The notes: generated by a model from the sequence alone, not told the origin. A DNA stretch of 64,000 bases from Mesorhizobium sp. J8 (GCF_016591715.1 NZ_AP024109.1:5394001-5458000), one strand, 5' to 3'. Counted from the stretch's first letter, positions 1 through 9,000 are shown. Translations and numbers: made by a program.

Positions 1-526
1 CCACATGCACCGCGGCATCCTGGCGATCGGCATGCGCGGCGCGCCGGCGCCCGCCGAAATTCTGGTGGAAACCTTGCCCAGGCGCGCGTTGGCCGTCGTC
101 CTGGTCGGCATTTCCAACCACGACAATATGGGGGCGATCTTCCGCAACGCCGCAGCCTTCGGCGCGGACGCGGTGCTGCTCGACCAGACCTGTTGCGATC
201 CCCTCTACCGCAAGGCAATCCGTGTTTCGGTCGGCGCGGCGCTGAAGGTTCCCTTCGCCTTCTTCGGCGACACCGGCGCCTTCACCGCGACGCTCGATCG
301 ACTTGGCTTCAGCCAGTTCGCTCTCTCGCCGAGCGGAGGAACCGACATCCGAACCGCGGAGCGGCCAGCGAGGCTGGCGCTCTATCTCGGCACCGAAGGC
401 GAAGGCCTGCCGCGGGACCTGCTTGCCCGGCTGAATACGGTGAGGATCGGCATGGCGGAAGGTTTTGACAGTCTGAACGTCGCCGCCGCGTCGGCGATCG
501 CCCTGCATCACTTTTCGAATTGCTGA
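1..526 (+). CDS. TrmH/SpoU-family RNA 2'-O-methyltransferase, C-terminal part (5' end outside window)
   Basis: This is the SPOUT catalytic domain of an S-adenosylmethionine-dependent 2'-O-ribose methyltransferase acting on rRNA or tRNA. The three knotted-fold motifs are visible in order: NHDNMGAIFRNAAAFGAD near residue 37 of the visible part, LYLGTEGEGLP near 127, and the C-terminal FDSLNVAAASAIAL. The frame is open to the window edge and the visible 173 residues lack most of the N-terminal substrate-binding domain usual in this family (about 260-280 residues), so the true start is upstream. The sequence does not say which RNA position is modified. Confidence 0.85.
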   Translation, partial: HMHRGILAIGMRGAPAPAEILVETLPRRALAVVLVGISNHDNMGAIFRNAAAFGADAVLLDQTCCDPLYRKAIRVSVGAALKVPFAFFGDTGAFTATLDRLGFSQFALSPSGGTDIRTAERPARLALYLGTEGEGLPRDLLARLNTVRIGMAEGFDSLNVAAASAIALHHFSNC

Positions 527-535
527 AGCGTACCT

Positions 536-560
536 CCCGAAAGTGGGAACCGGTTTCGGG
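536..560. repeat. Small intergenic palindrome, RIME-like
   Basis: CCCGAAA (536-542) and TTTCGGG (554-560) form a hairpin around GTGGGAACCGG. This matches from memory a palindrome scattered through Rhizobiales intergenic regions. It lies just after the methyltransferase stop codon and before a convergent gene, where it could also act as a terminator or RNA stabiliser. Confidence 0.5.
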
Positions 561-685
561 ACAAGGACCGCGCAAAGTCAAAGGCCCAAAGCGGGGAGCG
601 AATCTGAAAGATCGCGACGCGCTTTAGGGTTGTCCGGAGAATCCGTCCGGGATGACAAAACGCTCGGGCGCTCCGGTTATCGGTT

Positions 686-1822
686 TCAATTGCCGGCCTT
701 CTGCAAAGCCCTCACCCGGTCGGCAAGGCTGATGCCGCGCCCGTTCTGCTGCCCGTCGCCCGCCAGCGCCTTGGCGATAGGGGAATCCGGCCCGTCGAGC
801 TTCATCGTCAGATTGACGACCTCGGCCGCCAGTTCATTCATCTGTTCGCGAAGGCCGGCGCCGGAGCGCGCGTCGCCCGCCGATTCCGGCATTGCCGTCG
901 CCGAGGCTGCAAGATCGGTTTTCAGCCGCTTGTTCTCACGCGCCAGCGCCGTCAGCCTCGCCTCCAGCCGTTCCCGGTCGCTCTCGAGCCTGGCGATTGC
1001 CTTGTCGACATCGTCGCTTTTCGCATCCGAGCCGGCGCCCGGCCGCGCGACGCCGTTTGCCGCGGCGGTCTCCTTCGAACGTTCGCGCATTCGAGCAAGG
1101 TCCTTCTCGCGCCGGTCGAGCTTTTCTTCGCGGTCGGCAAGCGTGGCGAGCAGCCGCTCAACCTTCTTCTCGAGTTCGGCCGTTTTCTTCTTCTCGACCT
1201 TCAACGCTTCGCGCGCGGCCTTGCTTTCCGAGGCGATTTCCTGGTTGCGCCGGTCCGCCTCCTTGCGCTGGCTCTTAAGCAGCGCGATGTCGCTGGCGAG
1301 CTTTTCGAGCTCCGATTCGCGCGCGACCAGTTCGATCTGGCGGTTCGAGGACGCGAAGCTGGCGTCGTCATACATCTGCTCGAGCTTCTGCAGCTCCAGC
1401 CCCCGCTTCTCCAATGCCCGCTCCGTCTGGGCGAGCTTTTCCGACAGGCGGTGCAGATCCTCCTCGCGCTGCCTGAGTTCCGCATTTTTGGCCTGCAGAT
1501 CGGAAAGCGCCTGGTTCTTGTCCTTCGTTTCGACCGCAAGCTCCTTCAAGGCCTCGCGCCCGCGGCCGATCTCGACCAGCTGCTCGGCCACCTTCTCCTG
1601 CAGGTTCTTGACGGTTATCTCCAGCCGGCGCGTCGTCATGGCGTATTCGGCACGGACCCGGTCCTTGTCCGCCTGGATCTCGGCTTGCGTCAGCGGCAAA
1701 GAAGCCTCGAGGCGCCTGCGCGTCAGGACAACGGCCCGCCGCCAGACGGCCGGCGCGACCAGCGACACCAGGAAAACGGCGCAAAGGAAACCGAGTACGA
1801 AGAACAGGACCGACTGAACCAA
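686..1822 (-). CDS. Membrane-anchored coiled-coil protein, unknown function
   Basis: The 378-residue product starts with one hydrophobic helix (about residues 4-26, SVLFFVLGFLCAVFLVSLVA) followed by an Arg-rich stretch. A long charged region, roughly residues 45-330, is rich in Glu, Lys, Leu, Arg and Ala with heptad-like spacing, as in an extended coiled coil. It is probably anchored in the inner membrane with a cytoplasmic rod. No enzymatic motif is seen. It resembles conserved hypothetical proteins of Rhizobiales; a structural or scaffold role is only a guess from its shape. Confidence 0.7.
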   Translation of the reverse strand: MVQSVLFFVLGFLCAVFLVSLVAPAVWRRAVVLTRRRLEASLPLTQAEIQADKDRVRAEYAMTTRRLEITVKNLQEKVAEQLVEIGRGREALKELAVETKDKNQALSDLQAKNAELRQREEDLHRLSEKLAQTERALEKRGLELQKLEQMYDDASFASSNRQIELVARESELEKLASDIALLKSQRKEADRRNQEIASESKAAREALKVEKKKTAELEKKVERLLATLADREEKLDRREKDLARMRERSKETAAANGVARPGAGSDAKSDDVDKAIARLESDRERLEARLTALARENKRLKTDLAASATAMPESAGDARSGAGLREQMNELAAEVVNLTMKLDGPDSPIAKALAGDGQQNGRGISLADRVRALQKAGN

Positions 1823-1964
1823 GGCGTGCTATCCACTTTACGGAGCGGCGGAGCGGCAATCGCGGGACTATGCCACCTTGGCATGGCGGAAATTCAACGC
1901 CGCGGCAAGAGCTTGCCGCGGCGCGATCAGCACGGTCCGAGCGATTGTGACGAGCGCAATCCGA

Positions 1965-2546
1965 TCAGAACGGGTTCCAGGTCGGCCTTTCGGTGAGCTT
2001 CAGATAGCCGAGATTGACCCCGAGACGGGCACCGACGCCGGTGCGGATCGGCACGAGCAGCACCCGGTTGCTCTGCAGTACGTTGAAGCCGACGCCGGCA
2101 ATGACATAGGCGGAGCCGGCAACGCCGCCAAAGCGGTTGTAGAGGCTGCTGATGTCGTCGAGATTGTAGACCAGCATCATCACCCGCGAGCCTTCGCCGC
2201 CGAAATCCCAGCCAAGCGAGGGGCCTTGCCAGAACACCTTATGGTCGCCGGCGTTCTTGGTGTAGAGCGTCCCTTCGCCATAGGTCAGGCCGCCGATCAG
2301 GGCGCCGGATCCTTCCTCGCCGAGCAGGTAGCCATTGGGCAGGCCGTAGGAGGCGAAGATCTTCTCGACGACGGTGGCTAGGCCGCCGGACGTCTCGCCG
2401 AAGAATTTATGACCGGAATCGATGATTTCCTGAGCGGTGTACTGCTGAGCCCGTGACGCCGAGGTCGAAAGGACCAAAGCCGCCAGGAGTGTGATGGTCA
2501 TGGTGAGGACACGGACGAATGTCCGGTCGTAGTATCGGGAAAACAT
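1965..2546 (-). CDS. eipA: EipA-like periplasmic DUF1134 protein
   Basis: The 193-residue protein has an N-terminal signal peptide (hydrophobic core ITLLAALVLSTSASRA, cleavage probably after SRA near residue 33). A DUF1134-type domain follows: a Gly-rich beta domain with LTYGEGTLYTK, FWQGPSLGWDFGGEGSRVM and AGVGFNVLQ. In Brucella the DUF1134 protein EipA is a periplasmic envelope-integrity factor controlled by CtrA (from memory). Its position beside chpT and ctrA fits that link. An internal Met at residue 16 could be an alternative start. Assignment rests on motif recognition. Confidence 0.75.
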   Translation of the reverse strand: MFSRYYDRTFVRVLTMTITLLAALVLSTSASRAQQYTAQEIIDSGHKFFGETSGGLATVVEKIFASYGLPNGYLLGEEGSGALIGGLTYGEGTLYTKNAGDHKVFWQGPSLGWDFGGEGSRVMMLVYNLDDISSLYNRFGGVAGSAYVIAGVGFNVLQSNRVLLVPIRTGVGARLGVNLGYLKLTERPTWNPF

Positions 2547-2884
2547 GCTTCCAAATCTCCGTCAGGGAGCACTTTCGCCGACGCCTCGCACCCCTGCGGC
2601 TCTTGCCGGCCGTTCAGGGTGGCTATCACAGGCAAACTATGCCGTAATCCTTTTTCAACCATTAAGCTCCCACACGAAGATGGCGGTTCGAAGGCTGCGT
2701 TTGCGCCTCCGCGGCGGGTTTCCCCTGCAAACACACCATTTTCGCCGCCGACAATTTTGGATTTGTTGATGCGCGCCCGGGCCCTGTGTATTCAGAAAGC
2801 CTTGGAAAAGAGCGTGATTCGTGTGGGCAGGCGCGAAAATTGTCGCTCGGCCATGAACAAGTGACTTAAGCAGGGATTTCGCCG
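2547..2884. promoter_or_regulatory. Divergent intergenic region between eipA and chpT
   Basis: This 338-base gap lies between the divergent starts of the EipA-like gene (minus) and chpT (plus) and must hold both promoters. I see no convincing gene, strong terminator or perfect TTAA-N7-TTAA CtrA box. Short open frames here lack start signals and family features. Confidence 0.4.
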
Positions 2885-3514
2885 ATGGCCGAGCTTTTCA
2901 CCCTTTCCGCGCCTGATCTCGCGGCGCTGCTTTGCAGCCGCGTCTGTCACGACATCATTTCCCCGGTCGGCGCAATCAACAACGGCCTCGAACTGCTCGA
3001 CGAAGGCGGCGCCGACGAAGACGCCATGAAGCTCATTCGCCAGAGCGCCAAGAACGCCTCGGCGCGGCTGCAGTTTGCCCGCATCGCCTTTGGCGCCGCG
3101 GGTTCCGCCGGCATGATGATCGACACCGGCGATGCCGAGGCCGTGGCCATCGCCTTCTTGAAGAACGAAAAGCCGGAACTGGTTTGGAACGGCTCCCGGG
3201 CGCTCCTGCCCAAGAACAAGGTCAAGCTGCTGCTCAACCTCATTCTCGTCGCCAACGCGGCCATACCGCGGGGCGGCAAGCTGGTGATCACGCTGGAGAA
3301 CCTCGAAACCGAGCCGCGTTTTTCGCTGTCGGCCAGCGGCCCGATGCTGCGCGTGCCGCCGAAATTCCTCGAATTGCATTCCGGTCACAAGCCGGAGGAG
3401 CCGATCGACGCCCATTCGGTCCAGCCTTATTACACGCTGCTTTTGGCGCGTGAAGCCAATATGACGATCTCTATCCACGCGACCGCCGACGAGATCGTGC
3501 TGACGGCCGCATAA
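2885..3514 (+). CDS. chpT: ChpT histidine phosphotransferase
   Basis: ChpT passes phosphate from the hybrid kinase CckA to CtrA and CpdR in the alphaproteobacterial cell-cycle phosphorelay. The 209-residue protein has the dimerisation/phosphotransfer helix with His22 in CHDIISPVGAINNGLELL, followed by a degenerate ATPase-like domain without normal ATP-binding boxes, as expected for ChpT. Its length matches the family. It is followed by a receiver-only gene in the same direction, and ctrA lies convergent about 660 bases away. It is cytoplasmic. Confidence 0.9.
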   Translation: MAELFTLSAPDLAALLCSRVCHDIISPVGAINNGLELLDEGGADEDAMKLIRQSAKNASARLQFARIAFGAAGSAGMMIDTGDAEAVAIAFLKNEKPELVWNGSRALLPKNKVKLLLNLILVANAAIPRGGKLVITLENLETEPRFSLSASGPMLRVPPKFLELHSGHKPEEPIDAHSVQPYYTLLLAREANMTISIHATADEIVLTAA

Positions 3515-3737
3515 GAAAGGCCGAAGTATCTTATACCGCTGATATTTGCGATGGCAGTGCAGGTTGAGCAATGCCAGCCGCAATCCATGTAACGTCGCCG
3601 CGGGCCAAAACCGCGCGATATGCCTGTTTGGGAAAACTTTACCTAACGGCTTTTCGGCTTCTTTACCAGATTGGCCTAGGGTGCTTCCGGTTACCCGGAG
3701 GTTGCCGGTTCGGCAGATGGGCAAAGAGGACCCGGAC

Positions 3738-4106
3738 ATGAAGCGCTGCCTGTTCGTCGATGATTCGAGCGTCATCAGGAAGGTCGCAAAACGCATTCTT
3801 GGCGGCTCGGACATGATCGTCGTTGAGGCGTCGACCGGGGTCGAGGCTGCCGATATCTGCGCCGACGACATGCCGGACGTGATTGTCATCGATGGCGGGC
3901 TCACTGACATCCAGGCGGTCGACCTCATACGCCGCATCCGCGCCATCGAAGCTCCCGTCAAGCCACAGATCCTGGTGTCGCTGGTCGAGGTCGATGTGGC
4001 TGCGATCATGCGCGCCAAGCGCGCCGGCGCCCAAGGCTATCTGCTGAAGCCCTTCAACCGCGCGCAACTGCTTGAGAGCTTCCGTTTCCTCAAGATCGCC
4101 GCCTGA
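3738..4106 (+). CDS. Single-domain response regulator (receiver only)
   Basis: The 122-residue protein is a CheY-like receiver with no output domain. Visible are the acidic pair in LFVDD (Asp8, Asp9), the phospho-acceptor Asp52 in VIVIDGG, Ser in place of Thr in LVSL, and the conserved Lys in LLKPFN. The ATG at 3738 is chosen because an AGAGGA ribosome-binding site lies just upstream; longer readings have no such site. It sits between chpT and ctrA, so it may belong to the same phosphorelay, but its kinase and output partner are unknown. Gly-Gly after the phospho-Asp is unusual. Confidence 0.85.
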   Translation: MKRCLFVDDSSVIRKVAKRILGGSDMIVVEASTGVEAADICADDMPDVIVIDGGLTDIQAVDLIRRIRAIEAPVKPQILVSLVEVDVAAIMRAKRAGAQGYLLKPFNRAQLLESFRFLKIAA

Positions 4107-4125
4107 TTCGCCGCACAGATCCAAC

Positions 4126-4153
4126 AAAAAACCCGGCCTGAGCCGGGCTTTTT
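4126..4153. terminator. Bidirectional intrinsic terminator
   Basis: CCCGGC (4132-4137) pairs with GCCGGG (4142-4147) around a CTGA loop. An A run (4126-4131) lies on one side and a T run (4149-4153) on the other, so the hairpin can end transcription of both the receiver gene and the convergent ctrA gene. Confidence 0.85.
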
Positions 4154-4173
4154 GTTCGAATCGTTTGGATCGC

Positions 4174-4869
4174 CTACGCGCTGACGCGGATATCTTCCGG
4201 CTCGCGCAGCACATAGCCGCGGCCCCACACAGTCTCGATATAGTTCTGACCGCCGGATGCCGCGTCGAGCTTCTTGCGCAGCTTGCAGATGAAGACGTCG
4301 ATGATCTTCAGCTCCGGCTCGTCCATGCCGCCATAGAGATGGTTGAGGAACATTTCCTTGGTGAGCGTGGTGCCCTTGCGCAGCGAGAGCAGCTCCAGCA
4401 TCTGATATTCCTTGCCGGTCAGGTGCACGCGCTGGCCGCCGACCTCGACCGTCTTGGCGTCGAGATTGACCACCAGGTCGCCAGTGGTGATGACCGACTG
4501 GGCGTGGCCCTTGGAGCGGCGCACGATCGCATGGATGCGCGCCACCAGCTCGTCCTTGTGGAAAGGCTTGGTCATATAATCGTCGGCGCCGAAGCCGAGG
4601 CCGCGCACCTTGTCCTCGATGCCGGCCATGCCGGACAGGATCAGGATCGGCGTCTTGACCTTGGAGAGGCGCAGCGTGCGCAGGACTTCGTAGCCCGACA
4701 TGTCGGGGAGATTGAGATCCAGAAGGATGATATCGTAATCGTAGAGCTTGCCGAGATCGACACCTTCTTCGCCGAGATCGGTCGTATAGACGTTGAAGCT
4801 TTCCGATTTCAGCATCAATTCGATGCTCTGTGCGGTTGCACTGTCGTCTTCAATCAGCAGAACACGCAT
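4174..4869 (-). CDS. ctrA: CtrA, cell-cycle master response regulator
   Basis: CtrA is the OmpR-family regulator controlling division, flagellum and replication genes in alphaproteobacteria. The 231-residue product starts MRVLLIEDD, has the phospho-acceptor Asp51 in [17 protein letters not shown] and Lys in [14 protein letters not shown], then a winged-helix DNA-binding domain (about residues 125-225) ending [12 protein letters not shown]. The C terminus is Ala (RVSA), and ClpXP degradation through a small hydrophobic end is known for CtrA in Caulobacter. It is convergent with chpT and the receiver gene and has a long upstream region. Confidence 0.95.
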   Translation of the reverse strand: MRVLLIEDDSATAQSIELMLKSESFNVYTTDLGEEGVDLGKLYDYDIILLDLNLPDMSGYEVLRTLRLSKVKTPILILSGMAGIEDKVRGLGFGADDYMTKPFHKDELVARIHAIVRRSKGHAQSVITTGDLVVNLDAKTVEVGGQRVHLTGKEYQMLELLSLRKGTTLTKEMFLNHLYGGMDEPELKIIDVFICKLRKKLDAASGGQNYIETVWGRGYVLREPEDIRVSA

Positions 4870-5318
4870 TTCATTCCCCTTTTCTGCTGCCGAGCCATCT
4901 CACGACCCGTCCGGGACCCGGAGCAGTGATTGCCTGAACAGAAGGTGCCACCGACTGGTTAACAAATCCTAATTTCGTGTCGTCCACGATACCAGATTTT
5001 TTAACCCCTTTCTACACCCACTTGAATCTAATAACGAATCACAGACCCAAACTGCTAATGCACCACATTAATAAGCCAGCCTAAGTGACTCTAGAGACTC
5101 GCAGGCCCGGGCTTCCGCCGAGAGCCGGAATTTTTACCCGGCCTTAAGTCCTCGCCCGTATGATTAACAATGCCCGTAAACGAATGGTTACCGTCGGCAA
5201 AAATCTTTAGGGCTTTGTTTCCCATAGCCCAGGGAAAGCCGGGGGAAACGGGCGGCGCTTGGATCGTTCCGGGCGGACTGGGCGGTATTGCAAGTGTGCG
5301 TCTGCGGAGTATCGAGTC
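4870..5318. promoter_or_regulatory. Long regulatory region between divergent ctrA and fliJ-like genes
   Basis: This 449-base gene-free stretch is AT-richer than its surroundings. It has TTAA half-sites of the CtrA box type near 4959, 5001, 5069, 5144 and 5164, and a small inverted repeat TAATG-CACCA-CATTA near 5056-5070. None of the half-sites is in a perfect TTAA-N7-TTAA pair, so CtrA autoregulation is plausible but not shown. It must contain the promoters of both flanking genes. Confidence 0.4.
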
Positions 5319-5696
5319 ATGAAGTCACGTGAAAACCTCGTTCGACTGAAGCAATTTCAGGTGAATGAGAAACGGCGGCAGCTCTTGCAGCTGGACATGA
5401 TGATCGCCGAGTTCGAGCGCATGGCCGTCGAGCTGGAAGCGCAGATCATCGCCGAAGAGAAAAAGGCCGGCATCACCGACATCAACCATTTCGCCTATCC
5501 GACCTTCGCCAAGGCGGCACGCCTGCGCCGCGACAACCTCAGAAACTCGCAAAGCGACCTCGCCCAGCAGCGAAGCACCGCCGAATCATTACTCGGCGAA
5601 GCTGAAGCGGAGCTGTCCAAGGCGGAAATGCTGGAATCGCGGGACACCAAGATCCGCGACGCCGAAACAGGCGGCCGCAGCGCCATGATCGGCTGA
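5319..5696 (+). CDS. fliJ: FliJ-like flagellar export protein
   Basis: The product is 125 residues, small, charged and almost wholly helical with coiled-coil spacing (VRLKQFQVNEKRRQLLQL, then MMIAEFERMAVELEAQI). This is typical of FliJ, the stalk-like component of the flagellar type III export ATPase. The chosen ATG gives MKSRENLVRLKQFQ, a FliJ-like start. FliI, its usual neighbour, is not in the window; the gene faces away from ctrA instead. The sequence itself is low in specific motifs, so the call relies on size, pattern and the known fliJ-ctrA adjacency in rhizobia. Confidence 0.65.
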   Translation: MKSRENLVRLKQFQVNEKRRQLLQLDMMIAEFERMAVELEAQIIAEEKKAGITDINHFAYPTFAKAARLRRDNLRNSQSDLAQQRSTAESLLGEAEAELSKAEMLESRDTKIRDAETGGRSAMIG

Positions 5697-5779
5697 TCGC
5701 CGGGCATAGTCGCAGTCTTGCCGGAGACCTCCCGGGCATCTTCAGAACCTGCGATCGGCGGCCGTCGGCCTCGTCGTCT

Positions 5780-6181
5780 TCAGGGCACGGCGCCCATCTC
5801 GCCATGATCTGCCGATGCCCGGGCCCGGGCATCCTTGATTTCAGGCGCATGCTCTTCCGCCCAGGAGCGTATCTGGCTGAGCAATCCCGCCAGGTTCTGG
5901 CCAAGCTCCGTCAGTTCGTACTCCACGCGCGGCGGAATGACTGCAAACACCTCACGCCGCACAAGACCGTCGCGCTCCAGCACACGCAGCGTCTGCGTCA
6001 GCATCTTGGGCGTGATGCCCTCCAGCTTGCGCGCCAGCTCGCCATTGCGCAGCCGACCGCGCCGCAGCGCGCAGACGGTGAGATAAACCCATTTGCTGGC
6101 CAGCATCTCAAGCACGGTGTGCGACGGGCAGGCGCGCCGGAACGCGTCGTAGCCGAACGGGGATTTATCCTCACTATCCAT
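5780..6181 (-). CDS. HxlR-family transcriptional regulator
   Basis: The 133-residue protein has the HxlR winged helix: an N-terminal Cys in RRACPSHTVLEML, SKWVYLTVCALRRGRLRNGELARKLEGITPKMLTQTL, then VLERDGLVRREVF and a Pro-rich wing with YELTELG. The start codon at 6181 gives the normal family length. It is divergent from an oxidoreductase gene with a 91-base shared promoter region, the usual arrangement for HxlR regulators that sense electrophiles or redox state through the N-terminal Cys and control the neighbouring enzyme. Confidence 0.85.
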   Translation of the reverse strand: MDSEDKSPFGYDAFRRACPSHTVLEMLASKWVYLTVCALRRGRLRNGELARKLEGITPKMLTQTLRVLERDGLVRREVFAVIPPRVEYELTELGQNLAGLLSQIRSWAEEHAPEIKDARARASADHGEMGAVP

Positions 6182-6272
6182 GAGGTGCCTATATATAGAA
6201 AAGGTACATACTCGACAATCGAATATTACTATCCAAATGATAGCGGTATACCCACTCGAACAGGAGGCGTTC

Positions 6273-7199
6273 ATGCGTGCCGTTATCCAGACTTCCGTCG
6301 GCGGACCCGAGGTCCTTTTCGTCGCCGAGCAGCCCGACCCCGCGCCCAAGTCGGGTGAAGTCCTCGTCCGCATCAAGGCGGCGGGCATCAACCCGGTCGA
6401 CGGCGCCGTGCGCGGCGGTTTCTATCCGCTGCTCGGCGAACCGCCTTTCATCCTGGGCTGGGACATTTCGGGGACGGTCGCGGCGCTGGGAGACGGCGTG
6501 ACCGCCTTCAAGGTCGGCGACGAGGTATTCGGCATGCCGCGCTTTCCCAAGCAGGCCGGCGCCTATGCCGAGCTGGCCGCAGCGCCGGCAGATGAGATCG
6601 CCGCGAAACCTGCCGCCATCGACCATACGCATGCGGCTGCCTTGCCGCTGGCCGGCCTCACGGCATGGCAGGGCCTCGTGCGTCATGGTGGCTTGCAAGC
6701 AGGGCAACGCGTGCTGGTTCATGCGGGAGCCGGCGGCGTCGGCCATCTGGCGGTGCAGATCGCCAAGGCGCGCGGCGCCTGGGTGGCCTCGACCGCCAGC
6801 CCGGACAAAACGGACTATGTCCGCTCGATCGGCGCCGACGAGGTCATCGACTATACGAAGGGCGAATTCACCGGAAAGGCCGGCGATCTCGATCTGGTGC
6901 TGGAGACGGTCGGCGGCGACCATGCCGCGGATTCGCTCAAGGTATTGCGCGACGGGGGCGTCCTGGTGTCGCTGCTCGCTGTCCCCGACGCCGTGAAGGC
7001 GAAGGCCAAGGAACGCAACATTCGTGTCGAGCGGATGTCGGTCACGCCTGACCGGGAAGGCCTTGTCGAGCTTGCCGGGCTCGTCGATGCCGGGAAGCTC
7101 GCGCCCCATGTGGCGAAAGCGTTTCCGCTTGACCAGGCGGGGGCTGCGCACGCTTTCCTCGCCACGCGGCCGATCGGCAAGGTCGTGTTGACGGTCTGA
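6273..7199 (+). CDS. NADP-dependent quinone oxidoreductase-like protein (zinc-free MDR family)
   Basis: This 308-residue medium-chain dehydrogenase/reductase is of the quinone oxidoreductase type. It has the N-terminal catalytic domain with KAAGINPVDGAVR, the Rossmann motif HAGAGGVGHLAVQIAKA near residue 150, and DLVLETVGG. The structural zinc Cys cluster is absent, as in quinone or enone reductases. The ATG at 6273 follows an AGGAGG ribosome-binding site. It is probably controlled by the divergent HxlR regulator. Its substrate is not deducible. Confidence 0.85.
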   Translation: MRAVIQTSVGGPEVLFVAEQPDPAPKSGEVLVRIKAAGINPVDGAVRGGFYPLLGEPPFILGWDISGTVAALGDGVTAFKVGDEVFGMPRFPKQAGAYAELAAAPADEIAAKPAAIDHTHAAALPLAGLTAWQGLVRHGGLQAGQRVLVHAGAGGVGHLAVQIAKARGAWVASTASPDKTDYVRSIGADEVIDYTKGEFTGKAGDLDLVLETVGGDHAADSLKVLRDGGVLVSLLAVPDAVKAKAKERNIRVERMSVTPDREGLVELAGLVDAGKLAPHVAKAFPLDQAGAAHAFLATRPIGKVVLTV

Positions 7200-7216
7200 G
7201 GCTTTTGCATAAAATG

Positions 7217-7244
7217 AAAAGGGCGCGATGTTCCGCGCCCTTTC
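7217..7244. terminator. Bidirectional hairpin terminator
   Basis: AAAGGGCGCG (7218-7227) pairs with CGCGCCCTTT (7234-7243), with A-rich sequence upstream and T residues ending the stem. It lies between the convergent oxidoreductase gene and sciP. Confidence 0.8.
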
Positions 7245-7261
7245 GTCTAACTCTTCCCGGC

Positions 7262-7537
7262 CTAGTGCCGGTATTGCTGGATCCGCGTGGTGCGCAGCCC
7301 GGCAAGGCCGTATTCGTCGATCGATGCCTGCCAGGAGAGAAATTCTTCGGTGGTGAGCTTGTAGCGCTGGCAGGCTTCCTCAAGGCTGAGCAGGCCGCCG
7401 CGCACCGCCGCGACCACTTCCGCCTTGCGCCGGATAACCCAGCGCCGCGTGTTCGTCGGCGGCAGATCGGCGATCGTAAGAGGGCTGCCGTCGGGCCCGA
7501 TAACATATTTGACTCTAGGTCTAACCAGATCGGTCAT
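7262..7537 (-). CDS. sciP: SciP-like CtrA inhibitor (DUF1153)
   Basis: This 91-residue DUF1153 protein has a helix-turn-helix: GPDGSPLTIADLPP at the start, RRWVIRRKAEVVAAVRGG, LSLEEACQRYKLTTEEFLSW and a basic tail. In Caulobacter SciP binds CtrA and blocks its recruitment of RNA polymerase at target promoters, and is itself activated by CtrA. Length and motifs match. It lies about 2.4 kb from ctrA here, with degenerate CtrA-like boxes upstream. Confidence 0.9.
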   Translation of the reverse strand: MTDLVRPRVKYVIGPDGSPLTIADLPPTNTRRWVIRRKAEVVAAVRGGLLSLEEACQRYKLTTEEFLSWQASIDEYGLAGLRTTRIQQYRH

Positions 7538-7593
7538 CGTACTCTCTACTAAAAACTCAAAGACCCAATCCCCGCCACAGTACCGCCACAGCT

Positions 7594-7662
7594 TTAAAAA
7601 TTGCCTAAGCGAACCCTAATCACTAGGTAAGGATCATGAACGCCCGGTTAGGATTTCGTTTA
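7594..7662. promoter_or_regulatory. Three CtrA-box-like sites upstream of sciP
   Basis: Three degenerate matches to TTAA-N7-TTAA occur in 69 bases upstream of the sciP start: TTAA-N7-CTAA at 7594-7608, CTAA-N7-GTAA at 7616-7630 and TTAG-N7-TTTA at 7648-7662. The spacing of seven is exact in all three, though half-sites vary. This would fit CtrA activation of sciP, as known in Caulobacter. Confidence 0.4.
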
Positions 7663-7791
7663 GAATTTGAAACACCGGCCTCCAGGCCTTGAAATTGCCG
7701 GTAATCTCGCCCTGGGTCGCAAGCTGGCGCACGCGTGGCGCTTGACCTATATTCCGGCCATTGGCATTGAGCGCCGCACAGTGAAAGCATC

Positions 7792-8982
7792 ATGAACAGC
7801 CTCGATCTCCCTCGCCGCCCAGAAGAAACCCGCGTCGTCGTCGCGATGTCGGGCGGGGTCGATTCGTCCGTGGTCGCGGGCATCCTGAAGCGCGAGGGCT
7901 ACGACGTCGTCGGCGTAACGCTGCAGCTTTACGACCATGGCGCGGCCACACATCGCGCCGGCTCGTGCTGCGCCGGCCAGGACATCGACGACGCCCGCCG
8001 TGTCTCCGAGACGCTCGGCATTCCGCATTACGTGCTCGACTATGAGGAGCGCTTCCGCAAGGCGGTCATCGATCCCTTCGCCGAGAGCTATGTCGCCGGC
8101 GAGACGCCGATCCCTTGCGTTTCCTGCAACCAGACAGTGAAGTTCGCCGACCTTCTGGCGACCGCGCAGGACCTCGGCGCCGACGCCCTTGCCACCGGCC
8201 ACTATATCCGCTCGCGCGCCAATGGCGCGCATCGCGCGCTCTACCGTCCCGTCGATGCCGACCGCGACCAGAGCTATTTCCTGTTCGCCACCACGCAGGC
8301 GCAGATCGACTATCTGCGATTTCCCCTCGGCGGGCTGTCGAAGCCGCAGGTCCGCGCCATCGCCGAGGAAATGGGGCTCACCGTCGCCGCCAAGCAGGAC
8401 AGCCAGGACATCTGCTTCGTGCCGCAGGGCAAATATTCCGACATCATCGCCAAGCTGAAGCCGGCCGCCGCCAATCCTGGCGACATTGTCCATATCGACG
8501 GCCGCGTGCTCGGCCGCCATGAGGGCATCCTGCGCTACACGATCGGCCAGCGCCGCGGTATCGGCATCGCCTCCGGCGAGCCGCTGTATGTCGTTCATCT
8601 CGACGCCGACCGCGCCCGCGTCATCGTCGGGCCGCGCGAGGCGCTGGAGACGCACAAGATCTATCTGCGCAACATGAACTGGCTGGGCGACGGACCGCTG
8701 TCGGATGTTCCGGCCGGCGGGATCGAGCTCTTCGCCAAGGTTCGCTCGACCAGGCCGCCGCGTCCGGCCGTGCTGCGCCACCGCGACGGCGTGACGTCCG
8801 TCGAGCTGGCCGACGGCGAATCGGGTATCGCGCCGGGCCAGGCCTGCGTGCTCTATTCCGACGACGGCAACGAGGCGCGTGTCTTCGGCGGCGGTTTCAT
8901 CGAGCGTTCCGAGCGCGGCGCGGAAGCCGAAGCGATGCTGTCCAGGCTGGCGGCAAGACCGGTGCAGATTCCCGCCGAGTAA
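7792..8982 (+). CDS. mnmA: MnmA tRNA-uridine 2-sulfurtransferase
   Basis: MnmA adds sulfur to C2 of U34 in tRNA-Glu, tRNA-Gln and tRNA-Lys using ATP. The 396-residue protein has the PP-loop [15 protein letters not shown] (about residues 18-32), the catalytic Cys112 in [10 protein letters not shown] and the second Cys208 in [15 protein letters not shown], followed by [16 protein letters not shown]. Length is slightly above the usual 360-380 because of N- and C-terminal tails. It stands alone, transcribed away from sciP, with 18 bases to the convergent oxidoreductase gene. Confidence 0.95.
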   Translation: MNSLDLPRRPEETRVVVAMSGGVDSSVVAGILKREGYDVVGVTLQLYDHGAATHRAGSCCAGQDIDDARRVSETLGIPHYVLDYEERFRKAVIDPFAESYVAGETPIPCVSCNQTVKFADLLATAQDLGADALATGHYIRSRANGAHRALYRPVDADRDQSYFLFATTQAQIDYLRFPLGGLSKPQVRAIAEEMGLTVAAKQDSQDICFVPQGKYSDIIAKLKPAAANPGDIVHIDGRVLGRHEGILRYTIGQRRGIGIASGEPLYVVHLDADRARVIVGPREALETHKIYLRNMNWLGDGPLSDVPAGGIELFAKVRSTRPPRPAVLRHRDGVTSVELADGESGIAPGQACVLYSDDGNEARVFGGGFIERSERGAEAEAMLSRLAARPVQIPAE

Positions 8983-9000
8983 ATTCTCCGTCTGATTGCT

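Noticed and set aside
4870..5318. Perfect CtrA boxes in the ctrA promoter
   Set aside because: Several TTAA half-sites exist, but no pair has the seven-base spacing on close reading.
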